From positions 1 through 64,000 of the forward strand of contig ML978271.1 in assembly GCA_010015745.1 (NCBI GenBank): a stretch of 64,000 nt of DNA. Direction: 5' to 3'. This DNA comes from Setomelanomma holmii (lineage: Eukaryota > Ascomycota > Dothideomycetes > Pleosporales > Phaeosphaeriaceae). Within the stretch, counting starts at the first letter, position 1. The number at the start of each line of letters is the position of its first letter. This document shows, piece after piece, positions 29,936 through 42,676 of the stretch. The notes beneath the pieces were generated by a model. That model searched no databases, was not told the DNA's origin, and saw nothing but the letters and a program-made list of their open reading frames with translations. The position numbers and the translations under genes were made by a program.

Positions 29936-31966
29936 ACTGGACGGCGCACAGATTTACTGCTGGAGAGTGTGTGGAGAACGCTCTGGTGAATTTTGAAGTC
30001 GAAGTGGGTGGTGTTTCGTCTTGCAATGTCAATTCGGGAACGGGAGAAGAGCGTATGAATCGCGCTCAGGGCTCAGAATGGACCCTGCTATACTTCGTAA
30101 TGCAGTCGCGACGGCAGGACCAGAAACTAGGGAGTCGTTGAACGAGCTTGACAGGCGGAACCTTAATTTAGATGCGGTTGGACTTCTGCTCGCAGCAGCA
30201 GGCGGGATGCGAGTGGCCTGGCGGATGCGGAGGAAGGAGTAGAGAACGATGTCATATAACCCACGGCCGACGCACACGACTCATGCACATCATGCATAGG
30301 AGCGAACCCAATATATAGCCATACGTCCGCAACACCTGCTTTCGGTACTGCTGCCCTCGTTGTATCACAAGAAAGAGGAAGAGCCGCCCTCATGGCCATG
30401 GTGGGGACTGTGGCTGAAAATGAATGCACACCATCGTGGTCCGCTTCCGCAAGTCAACCAAAGCTGCTTTTTTGCTCCTCCTCCACAGGCGAGGTGGAGC
30501 ACCGCCGTTCATCACCTCATCCTGGGCTGTATCGGATGCTAGAGGATTGTAGAGGGCGTTCGTCCCGTTCCGCCGCATCCTGCAGATACATAATACACGA
30601 CAATGCTTCGCGATCGCGTTAAACGGTCACACAGCGTCACGACGAGAGGTTTTTCCGTTCTCTTGAGTGCGCGGACCGGCCTCGGGAGATGAGCAATAAT
30701 GGGAACGGGCGGCGGCGGCCAAGAAACTGGACGCGGCGCGTGCTCCCGCAGTCCGGGGGGATGAACCTCTGATCGCTTCAGGGGCGGATGCATGTTGGCA
30801 GAGGCACGCCCTTGCGTAACGCACCGCGGGTCAGTTTTCGGTCTGTTCTCTGGGACCTCGTGTTGGATCCACAGTGTATTGTTGGGAGGTGCGATCCGGC
30901 AGACTGGTTGGCCATTGTGGTACCACTGCTTGGAAACTTGAAGAAGTCGATGTTCACCTTTCTATGCATTGCACATGAAGCCATTCCAGCACCCAGTACA
31001 GGCTACTAACAATGCAATTCCATTCTCTGCAAACAGCACACGACTGAACTGAGATCACTAATCAGGTTTACGGCAGAGCCCGACAACCTTTCGGCAGATC
31101 CCACTGCCAGGCATTGGATATGAGTCGACCACCAAAAGATGACTTTCGCCGGCGAGCAAAACTTTTCTCATACCTGCGTCATGTTCTACAGTACACATGA
31201 TCTTGTACTGCGTGGTACCACACCAGGTCTTCGATCTGTGCTCTTCACTACTGCTTACTGGTTGGCTATGTTCCGAACAACCCTCATTCACCGCTAAGTA
31301 CGAAATGATTTCTTTGCCGCGGGTTGTGCCGTGGACAATCGTCTTTGCGCATTCGTTGAGCCGCATCTGGAAACAAGGGCTGTAATTCCCGGCGTTGATC
31401 GTGCATGTCATGCGCCTTCTCTCATTGGAAGGCGTTGGCGAGAAGATGCTGAGTCTTGGGTGTAGCGAACAGGAGTTCATGCACGAAACTGCAGACTATC
31501 ATGATCGTCCCGACGCACGCAGGGCAGAGTATTTGTAACACAACAGCGGACCGAGCGAAAGAAGACGCAAGAATTGTAGCAATAAAGTGCAGTGAAATGA
31601 GAGATGAGGGGAGTTCAATAGACAGGCGTCATGGCGAGGTAAACAAAAGCACGTGGTCGATGAAGGTTCCCGGGTGAGGAAGGCACGATCAAGTGAGGCG
31701 CGGCAGGATAGACTACAGTGTAATGATTTGTATTCGGCAGATTGAATCTTTAATCATCGCTATGCAATATGCAGTGAGTAAATGATAGCTAAGATGTCGC
31801 AGTCGCAAAGCAATACTCCACTTTCCTACCATGCCGCCTTCCAGCATACAAAAGTCGTACAGAGTGCCATGTTGAGCTTTTCCACCTCGGATCCTGGTAC
31901 CGACCGCGCCATGATGCATCCACGTCCGCCCTAATGCAGCCCTACGAAGATGTCCGAAGACTAGAA
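29936..31966. other. 2-kb intergenic stretch
   Basis: Only short frames. The one possible gene is at 31058-31480 on the minus strand (listed separately). The rest holds nothing I can support. Confidence 0.5.
31058..31480 (-). CDS. Possible small cysteine-rich protein
   Basis: An open frame of 140 codons. From an internal Met (near 31410) it carries eight spaced cysteines (TC, PC, EC, GC, WC, MC, IC, LC) over about 115 residues, reminiscent of small secreted proteins. No signal peptide is encoded at either Met. A hydrophobic stretch in another frame upstream (31505-31600) could be a signal exon, but I found no consistent start and splice. It may be noise. Confidence 0.25.
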   Translation of the reverse strand: MNSCSLHPRLSIFSPTPSNERRRMTCTINAGNYSPCFQMRLNECAKTIVHGTTRGKEIISYLAVNEGCSEHSQPVSSSEEHRSKTWCGTTQYKIMCTVEHDAGMRKVLLAGESHLLVVDSYPMPGSGICRKVVGLCRKPD

Positions 31967-34900
31967 TTAGAAGTCCCAATTTTCATCGACCGACTTGATA
32001 GCCCAATCGAATTTCTCGCGCAGCGTCTTGGAGAAGAATTTCTCGATCGGGACATCGAACTTCTTGGAGAAGACCACAGTGAGACGGGGGTCAATGTAGT
32101 TCTGGCATGAGTCAGTAGGCTGCGACATGATAAGCCCGAAGTATCACTTACGATCTTGGAGGTGCCCAAGGCGACTTCCTTGTTGCCCTCCTTGTCTTCC
32201 ATCTGGATCTTCATGTTCTCAATACGCTGGCTGATCTTGTCGATGTTGGCCTCGAGCTTCTCCACTGTTGGACCCTTGCCTTCAGCTTCGACTTTGCCTG
32301 TCTTGTTCTCCTTCTTGTACTTGGCGACGAGTTCATCTGCCTTCTCAAGACGCTCTTGGAGCTCCTTGGGCTTCATCTCCTTCTCTCCTTCAGCGTGAAG
32401 CTTTTCGTTGTCCTTCTCGAACTTCTTGGTGATCTTCTGGCGCATCTCTTCAACCTCTGCGTCTTGATGTTGCTTGACCCAATCGCTGTCCAAATCTTCC
32501 GGGCGCTCGAAGTACTCAGCGCCCTTCTTCTTCTTGATCTTTGGGTCAACGTCGATCATCATCATCTTCGTCCTCCATTGCTGATAGCGGAGACCATTAA
32601 TCTGAGCCAATTAGCAGTTGCGGTGAAACTTGTTGGAGAATTCATACCCTCTCATTCATCTTCTCGATGGAGGCGCCGTGACTGGCGGCAACGGTACGCT
32701 TGTGGTTACAGAGGATAGCAACCTCACGATTGGCATCGTTGTATGCTTTGACCTTCTCTAGAATGGTACCAGTTGCTTTGAGCGACTTGAGCAGCCTAGC
32801 CATCGTGTAGGATGCGTTGTATGTACGGAAAACCTTCGCGGTAAGGCCAGGCATGTAGCTCGTCAGATGCTTGTTAAGGGCGGAGGTCTGTTACTGTCAG
32901 CTTGGTCAACACATCTCAATATAGGCAGAATTTACAGTCAGACGGTCAAAGATGTCGTCGCCGATGGTCTTGGGCTCCTTCTTGAAGATCTTCAGGTTAT
33001 TGAAGACCTGCGGATCGACCTTGACCTCGTCGTAGAAGCGGATACTGTCTTTACCCAGGAAATCGAAGATAACGGTCTCTGGAGGCCTCAAAGTGATGTG
33101 CTGGAACTTCAACGAACAGCAACCAACGGTGTCTGCTTCATCCTCGCCCTTCTCGTTACCAGCACGGAGGGCAAATTGATCGATGAGGTAGATGGCCGTA
33201 GCGCGTTGACGGTCGACCATCTTCTTAGACTTCAGCTCCTTCCTATAATCCGTTCGGATGCGATCAATGTGCTTCTTGAGTTCACGCGCCTTCTCGAACT
33301 TCTTGAAGTCGCTCTGGCCCTTGATGTCGGAGTTCGCTGCAAGCATCACATACTTGTACGCGCCGTTGATATTCTCCTGCCACATAGCTAGCCAAGTGCC
33401 CTCGTGATCGTGCTTGACCTCCTTCCAGCGATGGCCAGCTGGAGCCTCGGGGACCTTAGCCTTCTCACCAATGTTGATGGTGATCTGTTCAGGGGACACG
33501 CGTTTCTTGATGCGTCCAGTCTTTGGGTGCTCGCCGCGGCCACGGAAGAGACCAGGAGGTTCAACGCGGAAGTTGCCCACCTTTTGTTTGCGGCCGTCCC
33601 ACATGCAGTACATGTATGCAGCCTCTGCGGCGTCCTTCTCAGCCTTCAGTGCCTTCTTCTCGGCAGCTGGAAGCGCTTTCTTCGCGGCTCGCTCAGAGTC
33701 AAAGTACTCGAAGATGGGCTTGAAGTCGCACTTCTCAAATTTCTTGATCTTGACGGTCTTACCCTCCCTATCTTTGCCATGACCAGTCTCGTTCAGGATA
33801 TCTGTGAAATCCTCGAAGAAATTCTTGTTGAATGTGGGGTTCTCCACGTTATGTGTGGAATTCAACATACTGCCATAGAAAGTGGCTGCCTCTTCCGCTT
33901 CAGGTGCTAGAGTCACAGGCACGCCGTCGTAAACCAGCTTGACGTTCTTTGGAAGAGGCGTGTACTCGGGCGGGAAGACGACACCATTGTGCTCCAGGGT
34001 GTCCCATTTCTTGGTTCCGTCGCCCTTTGCATTGTCCTCCCACCATCGGTACTCTTCCTCCTCTTCATCAGCTTCTCGATCCTGGTCTTCCTCTTCTTTG
34101 GCCTTGACCTTGCCCTTCTTTGCAGCCGGCTTCGTGGCAGCCTTCACAGTAGCCTTTCTCGCGGCAGGCTTTCTCGCAAGGGGCGCGTCAGAGTCAGAGT
34201 CCTCTTTCTTCACGCCGTTGGCCTTCTTAGCTGGCGCCTTCTTCTTCTTTGCGAGTGGAACATCGTCGTCGCTATCGCTCTCGACCTTTGGCTTTCGCTT
34301 GGGTGCCGCCTTCTCTTTGGCGCGAATCACCTTGGCCTCCTTCGCAGCAGCCTTTTCGATCTCCTCCTTCTTCTTGACGAGCTTCGTGTTCAGTGGGGTG
34401 TCAGAGTCCGACGACTCCCCAATCTGCTCGGCACTGGCTTTCGGCAGGTTCCTGGCTTTGAGGGGGACATCGCTGAGATCAGAATCGGAGTCATCCTTGG
34501 TCTGCTTTGTCTGCTGCGATGTTCGCCGCCGCTTGTTCTACGTCAAGTCAGCGCACTGCGTAAAATGAAAACTTGTGACAGAACGCACAAGGGGCTTGTC
34601 GTCGTCTGAGCTGCTTGCATTCTTGTACGATTTGCCGTTGGTGATGCTGCTGCGGGCTTTGCGTTTGGCGTTGGCGGTGCCGTTGGTCGCTGGCTCGTCC
34701 ACAACCATCTTGTCGTCGACTGGGCCCATGCGTATCGAGATTCCGGGCTCGACATGGCCGTTGGACGCAGGCAGCTGCTTGTCCATGGCCTTGTCTTCGT
34801 CCTTCGAGATGCGATCGTTCGATAACGCTGCAGGTATCGAGTGGTCAGTCATGATGGAGCTCAGAGATGGCGTTGGGGGATGAGTATGGTGGGGTTGATA

Positions 34901-35055
34901 GCTGAGGTGAAGCCTCCTCGGAGCCTGGGGAGCGATGATCGCGTGTGGGTGAGGGACGCGACAGCGCGTGAAACACCGGGCGCTTTCCCGTCTTCGATGC
35001 ACTCACTTTGATCTTTGCCTTTCATGAGGGGCGTGTCATCGTCGGAAGATGACAT
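31967..35055 (-). CDS. TOP1: DNA topoisomerase I (type IB)
   Basis: Six exons give 904 aa: 35055-35007, 34827-34589, 34537-32936, 32887-32648, 32601-32152 and 32101-31967. The N-terminal third is a Lys/Asp/Ser-rich disordered region with many SDSD and KKKK blocks (nuclear targeting). The core begins at YRWWEDNAKGDGTKKWDTLEHNGVVFPPEY. Later come a CMWDGRKQKVGNFRVEPPGL stretch, IDQFALRAGNEK, TVGCCSLKFQHI and AILCNHKRTV. A charged coiled-coil linker follows. The active-site tyrosine is Tyr862 in SKINYIDPRLTV, split by the last intron. It relaxes supercoils by a 3'-phosphotyrosyl intermediate. Introns sit at codon boundaries in most cases. The gene is divergent from ATP3. Confidence 0.96.
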
Positions 35056-35930
35056 TGTGGTGAGAGGCTGGGGGCGTCGAAGCTGCGGGAAGCGCAAAAG
35101 CGGGTGGGTATATTCAACTATGTCGCGGCGAGACCACCAGGGGACTTAGCGATTGCGACAAAGTGGGTGCAAGCCGTGCGCTTGCAATCGCGGCGGTCGC
35201 GTGTTGGGACAAGGCAGCCACGTAGCAGAGTGGGCGTGAGGGCGTGGGTGATTGTCAAAAGTGACAGAGGTGATAGATGAGTGACGGAGGAGGAATGCTG
35301 CGTTTTTGTGAGGGAGGACGACTGAAGATCGAGTCTCGCGCACGGCCGCTCGGCCTTAGAACTAAATTATCGGGCCCTGGGTAATATTGGTAATAACCAC
35401 CATGTTCTCCACGCATAAGGACGCGCTTGTGACGTTCTTTGTTTACAGAATATCACTGAGGACGCAGTAAGAACTTGAAGGTGAAGAAAGCTGCCCTTTA
35501 GTTCTGGCAAACCGCGGCGATGCACACGCCGAGCAACGAATGAAGCGCCTAGCATATTCCCGAGACCAAGTCCACTTCAGCACTTAGTCCTCTCCCGCAT
35601 GCAGCACTTTGGCATCGTGATAAAGCATCGAGGATTGCGACGGCAGCATGTTTGATGTGAGTGTTAGGATGCTGGACATGACTGCTTGAGACTGCGAGTC
35701 GAAATGATGTTCTTCATGCACTCGTGTTCTGGAACACGAATGAGTTGACTTGGTCAAAACCGTGTTCTGTGTTCATCAATCGGCGCTTACATAACCACCC
35801 GTGACGCTCGTCTGTGCGCGAGCAACTTTTGATGGGCCGACGCCCGAGAAGCTCCTCGTCAAGCAAGACAGCAGTCGCACCTCCACCACACGGCTGTCGC
35901 CATCTCCGCTCATCTCAATTCCCCGCCAAA
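35056..35930. other. Divergent promoter region TOP1/ATP3
   Basis: 875 bp between two start codons pointing away from each other; no other gene supported. Confidence 0.6.
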
Positions 35931-37047
35931 ATGCTGTCTCGAGCTGCTCGTCCGGCTCTGAGAGCTGGCCTGGCCGCCGCCGCACGGTACGCACATGCCG
36001 CCCGCCCTCCGCGCTTTTCTTGCGCTGCACCTCCGGACTGCCTGAGCCATTGCATCTGCAAAACCATCAGTAGCTGACTGAACCCCCGTGATACAGGCCC
36101 GCCCCTCTCGTTGCCTCCAACGCCGCCGGCTATGCCACCCTCCGCGAGATTGAGGGCCGCCTCAAGTCGATCAAGAACATCGAGAAGATCACCAAGACCA
36201 TGAAGGTCGTCGCCTCCACCAAGCTCACCCGCGCCCAGAAAGCCATGTGGCAGTCCCGTACATACGGCCAGACGTCCAACACCGTTTTCGATAGCGCCGA
36301 GACTAAGGCTTTGGAGGGTGATGGCAAGAAGACCTTGATCATCGTCTGCAGCTCCGACAAGGGTCTCTGTGGTGGTATTCACTCCGGTATGTCCAGGATG
36401 GTCAGGAGGATGCTTCTCGACATTCCCGACGCGGATCTTGCCGTCATTGGTGAGAAGTGCAAGGCGCAGCTGGGTCGCTCGAACCCCAAGAACATGGTCC
36501 TCAACTTCTCCGGTGCTGGAAAGGACATTCCCACTTTCATGGACTCTGCCTGCATTGCCGACCAGATCTCCATGCTGCCCACCGACTACGCCTCCATCAA
36601 GATCGTCTACAACAAGTTCATCAACGCTGGTAGCTACGAGGCGACTGTCCAGGAGGCATTCTCAGAAGAGGCCATTGCCAACTCTCGTGAGTCAAAGTCG
36701 CAGCATACATGAGAAGCATATCTAACCACCTACAGCTCAATTCTCCGCTTTCGAGGTCGAGGATGAGGTGCTGCCCAACCTCCGCGAGTACGCTCTTGCC
36801 AACTCGCTCTTCTGGGCGCTGGCTGAGGGACACGCATGCGAGCAGTCTGCCCGCCAGAACGCCATGGACGTAAGTGATATATGGGAGTGTATTTTGGCGC
36901 ATCCACTAACTTGCATATTAGAATGCTTCCAAGAACGCCGGAGACATGATCAGCAAGTTCCAGATTCTTTACAACCGCACCCGTCAAGCCGTCATTACTG
37001 GCGAACTTGTCGAGATTATCACTGGTGCGGCTGCTTCTGAGGGTTAA
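35931..37047 (+). CDS. ATP3: Mitochondrial ATP synthase F1 gamma subunit
   Basis: Four exons give 301 aa: 35931-35986, 36097-36686, 36736-36869 and 36922-37047. The N-terminus (LSRAARPALRAGLAAAAR) is an Arg/Ala/Leu-rich mitochondrial targeting helix. The mature part starts near ATLREIEGRLKSIKNIEKIT, the conserved first helix of the gamma shaft, with TKTMKVVASTKL. The mid-domain has IVCSSDKGLCGGIHS. The C-terminal helix has ARQNAMDNASKNAGDMISKF and FQILYNRTRQAVITGELVEI, which rotates inside the alpha3beta3 head to couple proton flow to ATP synthesis. Length is usual for fungi. The first intron (110 nt) falls exactly after the presequence. Confidence 0.97.
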
Positions 37048-38329
37048 GCGCTTGAAAAAGATGATTAGATATCCCGATTTCCGGTCCATTGGCACTGTGG
37101 CTGTGTACAATACCATCTGTTCATAGCTCTTATGTGACACTGCTGCATACTCTGCCATCACGTATCGCACTCACTTTGCTTTTAGTAACATGGATATGTC
37201 TTCGGAATCAATAGTCCAGACCCCCGCTGTGATTCGTCTAGACCATGTGAGGGATGCTCGTCAATGAGACCGGCGCCTAGAGGAATAAGCCTGTGAGAGG
37301 TGTCGTCCCATTCTCTACATGCAAACTGTGACAGCAGCTGCTGAAGCGCTCAAGCTTTGCCAGTTCCACCGTTTACAGGCCCTGCTCGTATCTAGCATAT
37401 CGTCGTCATGCCTGGATGTTGTCTGGGTTCAGCGTGAGTCGTGAGATTGCAGCACCTGTCCTCGGCTGTTCTTGCAGTCAGGAACCAACACCTCCGCTCC
37501 TTCCCCATGTCGAGACTGAGTCCTCCAGACCTGAGTGCAGCACTACCTCGAACTTTATTCCTCGCTGTACGAGTCGTTCGCGCGACCAATACAGCATGTC
37601 TTAAAACGCCAGTTCGCATCTTATCGATTCTATTCGCGGCCCCGCTATCGGTTGGCTAAGTCCGACTACACCATGTCATCTGGACGCGGGCGCTGCAAGG
37701 CCGCGAGGCACTTCACACGCTCCAACAAGCAAAATGCGGTACTAGATCCTCAGCGGCCGTTGAAACCTGGTGGAGGTGCATCTTTTAGCCTGGATTTGAA
37801 GGCTCCGCTGTCAGGAACAGGTAAGTCTTGCCCCCGATTGGGGAAGCGTGAACGCAACACCAACGCACTGAAACAAAGACTGCATGCGTTCGAAACGACG
37901 ACTTCTCGCTCCCTGTCTGCAGCTTGCAAGTGACACTTCTGGCGGTGGCGCGGCCTGATGGTATATTATCGCGCAATATGGCTGCGCATTTTGCGTTGCG
38001 TCGTCACTTCCTCTGCGCGACGATAGCGCTGCGACTGCTTTACTGCATTTCGTAGGAGTGACAGCTTCCTGTCCTGCATCAACCTTGAGACCTCACCATC
38101 GCGCAGGCGCATTACTTTCCCCGCCGAACGCTTGATTATCCGCGCTCAGCCGTGTGTGCCGCCGTCGACTTCTTGTTCGGGCTTTGGTACCGATAACTCA
38201 CTAAATACCACGATCCTGGATTCTCAGCCTTCTTCTCGTCCGGCCTCACAATATCTTCTGCTTTGCACTTTCCTCCATTTCAACTTGGACTGTTTGTCAG
38301 CTGCAGACAATTTCCGAAGGCTTAGCATC
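37048..38329. other. Intergenic stretch with one possible small gene
   Basis: About 1.28 kb. Apart from the candidate at 37673-37958, nothing is supported. The last 200 bp are the promoter and 5' UTR of the gene at 38330. Confidence 0.5.
37673..37958 (+). CDS. Possible small hypothetical protein, 75 aa
   Basis: Candidate two-exon gene: 37673-37820 and 37879-37958, joined over a good GTAAGT donor and a CAAAG acceptor in phase. The product starts MSSGRGRCKAARHF, contains PLKPGGGASFSLDLKAPL and ends SDTSGGGAA. It is basic with a Gly/Pro-rich middle. I recognise no family. Support is only the splice signals plus an open frame. Confidence 0.3.
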
Positions 38330-39251
38330 ATGTTGATTGAAGCGAGGTGGGACGAGTGGAGGCAGAAAATGCAGGCCGTCAAAGAGATGTACATGAGCAG
38401 GCATTATACGCAGTGCATAAAATTCGGCGAGCGCTTGCTAGCGGAGGTAAAGATTGAGGTGAATGCGAGAGATGGCGAGTTTCAACAATAGATCCATGTA
38501 CTGACCAGAACAGATCCATCCACTGCATCTTGCTTATCTCAACTTCTACATGGCCCTGTCGCACGACACTCTGGCTCGAGAAGCGACGCTCAAAAATCGA
38601 TTCAAGGAGCTGAGTCTAGCAGAGAAGCACTATACGGCTGCCATCGCCGCTCTCTCGCCTTCCAGGACACCGCAACCCAACAACGATGAGCCATCTTCAC
38701 CCGTGTCCACCGCGTCCGAGGAGGAAACTATCTGGAAGTTCCGCCGCTCCTCTAATGCTGGTTCGATGGACTCAACCAATAGCTCGACCTCCAGCGCAAC
38801 GCTGTACAGCGCAGATATGGACTACACGCCGAAAGGTCTCGGCCGCTACGCCTTCCCCCAACCACCACGCGAATTTGGCGAGAATCTCACATCCCCTACA
38901 CTTCTCAGCCGCCATAACCCCATCATCACCATCACTCCCGAGCGACCGCAGACCCCAGAAGAGTACCAGTTCGCCGCCGACACCGCAGCCTTTGTCGGCA
39001 TGGTTCGCGGCCATCTCGCGAACGTACTGGACATGAAGAGGAAGACAAGCGTACCATCAGTCCGATTCAATTTCCCAACACCACGTGCCTCGCCGGCAAT
39101 GTCGAAACCTAGGAGCGATCATCTTTTCGATGATGACAGTGATGCGCTCGAGGTGGTGAGAAGGAATAGAAGGAGTCTGAGATTTAGGCCGAGGTTCGAT
39201 CCGAGTAGTGTTCAACAGCTGTGCAATGAGGCGTTGGCGGAGCTGCACTAA
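38330..39251 (+). CDS. Conserved fungal hypothetical protein, 284 aa
   Basis: Two exons, 38330-38446 and 38514-39251, join GERLLAE to IHPLHLAYLNFYMAL in phase 0 (donor GTAAAG, branch CTGAC). The first 90 residues form helices (WDEWRQKMQAVKEMYMSRHY, LSLAEKHYTAAIAAL) with a TPR-like spacing of aromatic and small residues. The rest is a Ser/Pro/Thr-rich disordered region with potential proline-directed phosphosites (TPEEY, SPTLLS) and a basic C-terminal helix (VRRNRRSLRFRPRF). I do not know its function. The helical N-terminus suggests a protein-interaction role. Confidence 0.75.
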
Positions 39252-39711
39252 AGGAACCGTACGCCTAACGGTCTGCTGGCTTGTCGAAGTCTTCTGCCTT
39301 CTTTTGGTACCCTTCTGATGCGATACACATCTACGCACATGACGATCCGTCTCATTGGTGCAGCAAGGCGTTTCTGGAATTGGATCTGGAACATCATCTC
39401 TTGGGATATTTCTCCAAATGTACAGTTGCAGGTCGACATACTTTCAATTCTTACGCTGTATTAGTAGCATTTTGTCACGAGCTCGGGAGGGACGTGGTCA
39501 ACAAGCGCACGAAGGGAGTCTTACGAGACGAGATGTGTAGATGAATATATGATTCCAATCTCTTAGCCGTAAATGGGGCTACAGAATGCTGTGGATCGCT
39601 CGGACCCGTGATATCGTGACTTTCCCCTAGCCCCAGACCCAAATGCCCTGAACGCCATTGCAATGCACTCATCAACCCCTTTCTCACCCCACGCTTACCC
39701 CCACCCACGCT
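39252..39711. other. Intergenic, convergent 3' ends
   Basis: 460 bp between the stop codons of two convergent genes; nothing seen. Confidence 0.6.
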
Positions 39712-40967
39712 TCAACCACGCATAGTCTCCAACCCCCTCTTTATCCGCTGACACTTGACCTTGAGCAATTTCACGCTCTTAAGGAACAGCTTATCGCTAT
39801 CCCACTGACCAGTACTCTCGACCCTGAAAATAAAATGATCACGCACTCGCCCCAGCTTGACTTTATCCTTGAACTCGGGATGTCGCAAGCATTCTCTGCT
39901 CACAGTGTCTTTCATGGCGTCGTCGACGGCGGCCTTGGGCTCGCCTTCTTGGCCCTCGAGATCGGGGTGTGCCGCGACGTCTTGCTGCGTGACGGCCTCG
40001 AGCTTGATTACGCCTCGTGGAAAGCAGCGCGCGAACTTCCTTGCGTCAGCGCCGACGATAGGTTTCAGGATATCGACAGTCGGCAGAAGTCGATAGCTCG
40101 CCGTCGCAACTGGAGAGAACTTCGCGTGGTCTTGGCCGATGCCTTTCATGGCGTGCATGCTTAGCTGGATCTTTTGGCCCGGGCGCATCTTGACGATTAA
40201 AATATCGGGATTCACGGCGCGGATTTCTTGGCCAGCGGGGAACATGTCGAATTGCTTGCCGAGCGGCTCCCAGATGAGATCGCGCGCGTATACGTTGTGG
40301 CCTGTGTAGAGCTTGTCGGGATCTGTTTCACCGGCTACTGCTCGTTGTAGACCTCCTTCTTGCCATTTGCACTCGATGTCCAGCTTCATGATCACCGTGT
40401 TATAATCGCTTGGGGTGCCGGAGCCTTCGTCTTCGTCGGTGGGCTTCTTGTACCATTTGAGCCAGCGGAGGCCGTCGTGCGAGCCGCATAGTGGGATGAG
40501 GCCGAGGCGGTGGGCGAGGACTTCGTCTTGGATGATGGAGGTGTTTTGGTAGATGAAGACGTCTTCTATGGCGAGGGTGGGAATTTCGGAGAGCAGGATG
40601 CGGCGGAAGGCGTTGGCGACGGAGGTGTCGAGGCCGGTGAGGGAGAATTGTGTGTCGTGGGGGTTGTGGGTGTGGAATTGGACGTTGAAGTTCTGGAGGT
40701 GAAAGTTAGCATTATACTTTGACGAATGGCGACTACAGGACAGTTATGGTCCCGGATCAGATGAACTTACATTCTTGAAGTACTCTAGGTCCCACTCGTG
40801 GTCTTCGCCTGGCCAGTGTCCGGGGAAGTCCGTGGATGCTTGATTGCTCACAATCTCGACGCCGACTTCGAGCTTCTGGTATGAATATTAGCACACATAC
40901 GGTTATGCAGCACTGATCGCATACATACCTTCCGCCTCGCCAGCTCTTCTGCACTCGGTGGAGGCAT
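39712..40967 (-). CDS. RPC40: RNA polymerase I and III subunit AC40
   Basis: Three exons give 374 aa: 40967-40929, 40875-40771 and 40692-39712. The alpha-like dimerisation domain contains FSLTGLDTSVANAFRRILLS, then EIPTLAIEDVFIYQN and LAHRLGLIPL, the RpoA/Rpb3-type fold. The insert domain contains YTGHNVYARDLIWEPLG. RAVNPDILIVKMRPGQKIQL and the ADARKFARCFP segment are typical of AC40. It pairs with AC19 to nucleate assembly of Pol I and Pol III. The last residues (KVKCQRIKRGLETMRG) form the usual C-terminal helix. The ATG lies only 223 bp from that of the divergent 49 kDa gene. Confidence 0.94.
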
Positions 40968-41190
40968 TGTTGCGGTGTTGCGATCAAGATTGGTGTTGTC
41001 GGCGGGTCGCAGCTTCCTCAAACTTTTTTGACCGAATGCACGCGCCAAGCTTTCTGGGGCCAGTAAGAGACGAGCTAAACTGGTATCATCATCGATGTAG
41101 GAAGAGCTCCCCTCCAACGCCACGCCCTGCATCTCCACTCCACACGCCCATTGAGGCCTCACACGGGCAGACAGAGTGAGAATCGACACC
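40968..41190. promoter_or_regulatory. Short bidirectional promoter, RPC40 / complex I 49 kDa
   Basis: 223 bp separate the two start codons, so both promoters and 5' UTRs must fit inside or overlap. I could not identify a specific factor site. Confidence 0.6.
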
Positions 41191-42676
41191 ATGCCCGCCC
41201 AATTCGCGCGACTGGCCGGCCACACGGCGAAGCGGCTGTGTCTGAACGCCTCCCGCCCGCAGCTCCGCGCAGCCCTCCCACAACGACCCATTGCGCGCTG
41301 CCTCTCGACGACGTTGCCTCGTCGATATGCAGAGGTCGACGAGAGCCAGCGGACGCGCCTGATTCCGACCCAGGAGGACTTCAGCCGCCCCGCCGACCCC
41401 GAGGATCCCGAGAACAAGAGCATGCAGCAGGATGAGCAGGACCACGCAGAACAGAGAAAGATCCGGCATTACACTGTCAACTTTGGTCCTCAGCATCCCG
41501 CCGCCCACGGTGTGTTGCGATTGATCCTGGAGCTCAACGGCGAGGAAATTGTGCGCGCAGATCCCCACGTCGGATTGCTGCACCGAGGCACCGAGAAGCT
41601 CATCGAGTACCGCACATATCTGCAGGCGCTGCCATACTTCGACCGTCTCGACTACGTCTCGATGATGACCAACGAGCAGTGCTTCTCGCTTGCCGTTGAG
41701 AAGCTGTTGAACATTGAGATTCCGGAGCGCGCCAAGTACATCCGCACCTTGTTTGGCGAAATCACCAGAGTTCTGAACCATCTCATGTCGGTCTTGTCGC
41801 ACGCTATGGACGTAGGTGCTCTGACACCCTTCTTGTGGGGTTTCGAGGAGCGTGAGAAGCTCATGGTGAGTCTACATGCATTGAAGACAATTGTGGTGCA
41901 AGGCTAATGCAGGACAGGAATTCTATGAGCGTGTCTCCGGTGCCCGTCTCCATGCCGCCTACGTTCGCCCAGGTGGTGTTTCGCAGGATCTCCCCATCGG
42001 ACTGCTCGATGACATCTACCAATGGGCCACCCAGTTCGGCGACCGCATTGACGAGACAGAAGAGATGTTGACAGACAACCGTATCTGGATCGGCCGAACA
42101 AAGGGCGTTGGTGTTGTCTCGGCTGCCGATGCTATCAACTACTCCTTCTCCGGTGTCATGCTCCGAGGATCGGGTGTGCCGTGGGACATCCGAAAGTCGC
42201 AGCCATATGACGCCTACGACAAGGTCGAATTCGACGTCCCTGTTGGTGTCAATGGTGACTGCTACGACCGCTACCTCTGCCGCATGGAGGAGTTCCGACA
42301 GTCGCTCCGCATCATTCACCAGTGCTTGAACCAGATGCCCGCAGGACCCGTCAAGGTTGAAGATTACAAGATTGCGCCGCCACCTCGCGCCGCCATGAAG
42401 GAGAACATGGAGGCACTTATTCACCATTTCTTGCTCTTCAGCAAGGGCTACACTGTCCCACCTGGTGAGACATACAGCGCTATCGAGGCGCCCAAGGGAG
42501 AAATGGGTGTATTTGTTGTGTCAGACGGTAGCGAGAGGCCATACAGGTGTAAGATCAGGGCACCCGGATTCGCACATTTGGCCTGCATGGACCAGATTTC
42601 AAGAGGACATCTGCTTGCCGATGCGGTAGCAATTATTGGTACTATGGATTTGGTGTTTGGTGAGGTCGATCGGTAA
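41191..42676 (+). CDS. NUO49: NADH:ubiquinone oxidoreductase 49 kDa subunit (complex I)
   Basis: Two exons, 41191-41865 and 41918-42676, give 477 aa. An Arg/Ala/Leu-rich presequence (ARLAGHTAKRLCLNASRPQL) targets mitochondria. The mature protein opens near YTVNFGPQHPAAHGVLRLIL, with HVGLLHRGTEKLIE, the conserved quinone-site loop (GPQHPAAHG) and YFDRLDYVSM carrying the ubiquinone-contacting tyrosine region. Further conserved blocks are ARLHAAYVRPGG, GVMLRGSGVPWDIRK and GEMGVFVVSDGSERPYRCK. The C-terminus ends DLVFGEVDR as in all homologues. It lines the quinone chamber together with PSST. The single intron has donor GTGAGT. Confidence 0.97.

Noticed and set aside
33404..34609. Long plus-strand open frames opposite TOP1 (about 120-210 codons)
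   Set aside because: They mirror the Lys/Asp/Ser-rich TOP1 coding sequence as Leu/Ser/Phe-rich shadows; no family features or independent splice signals.
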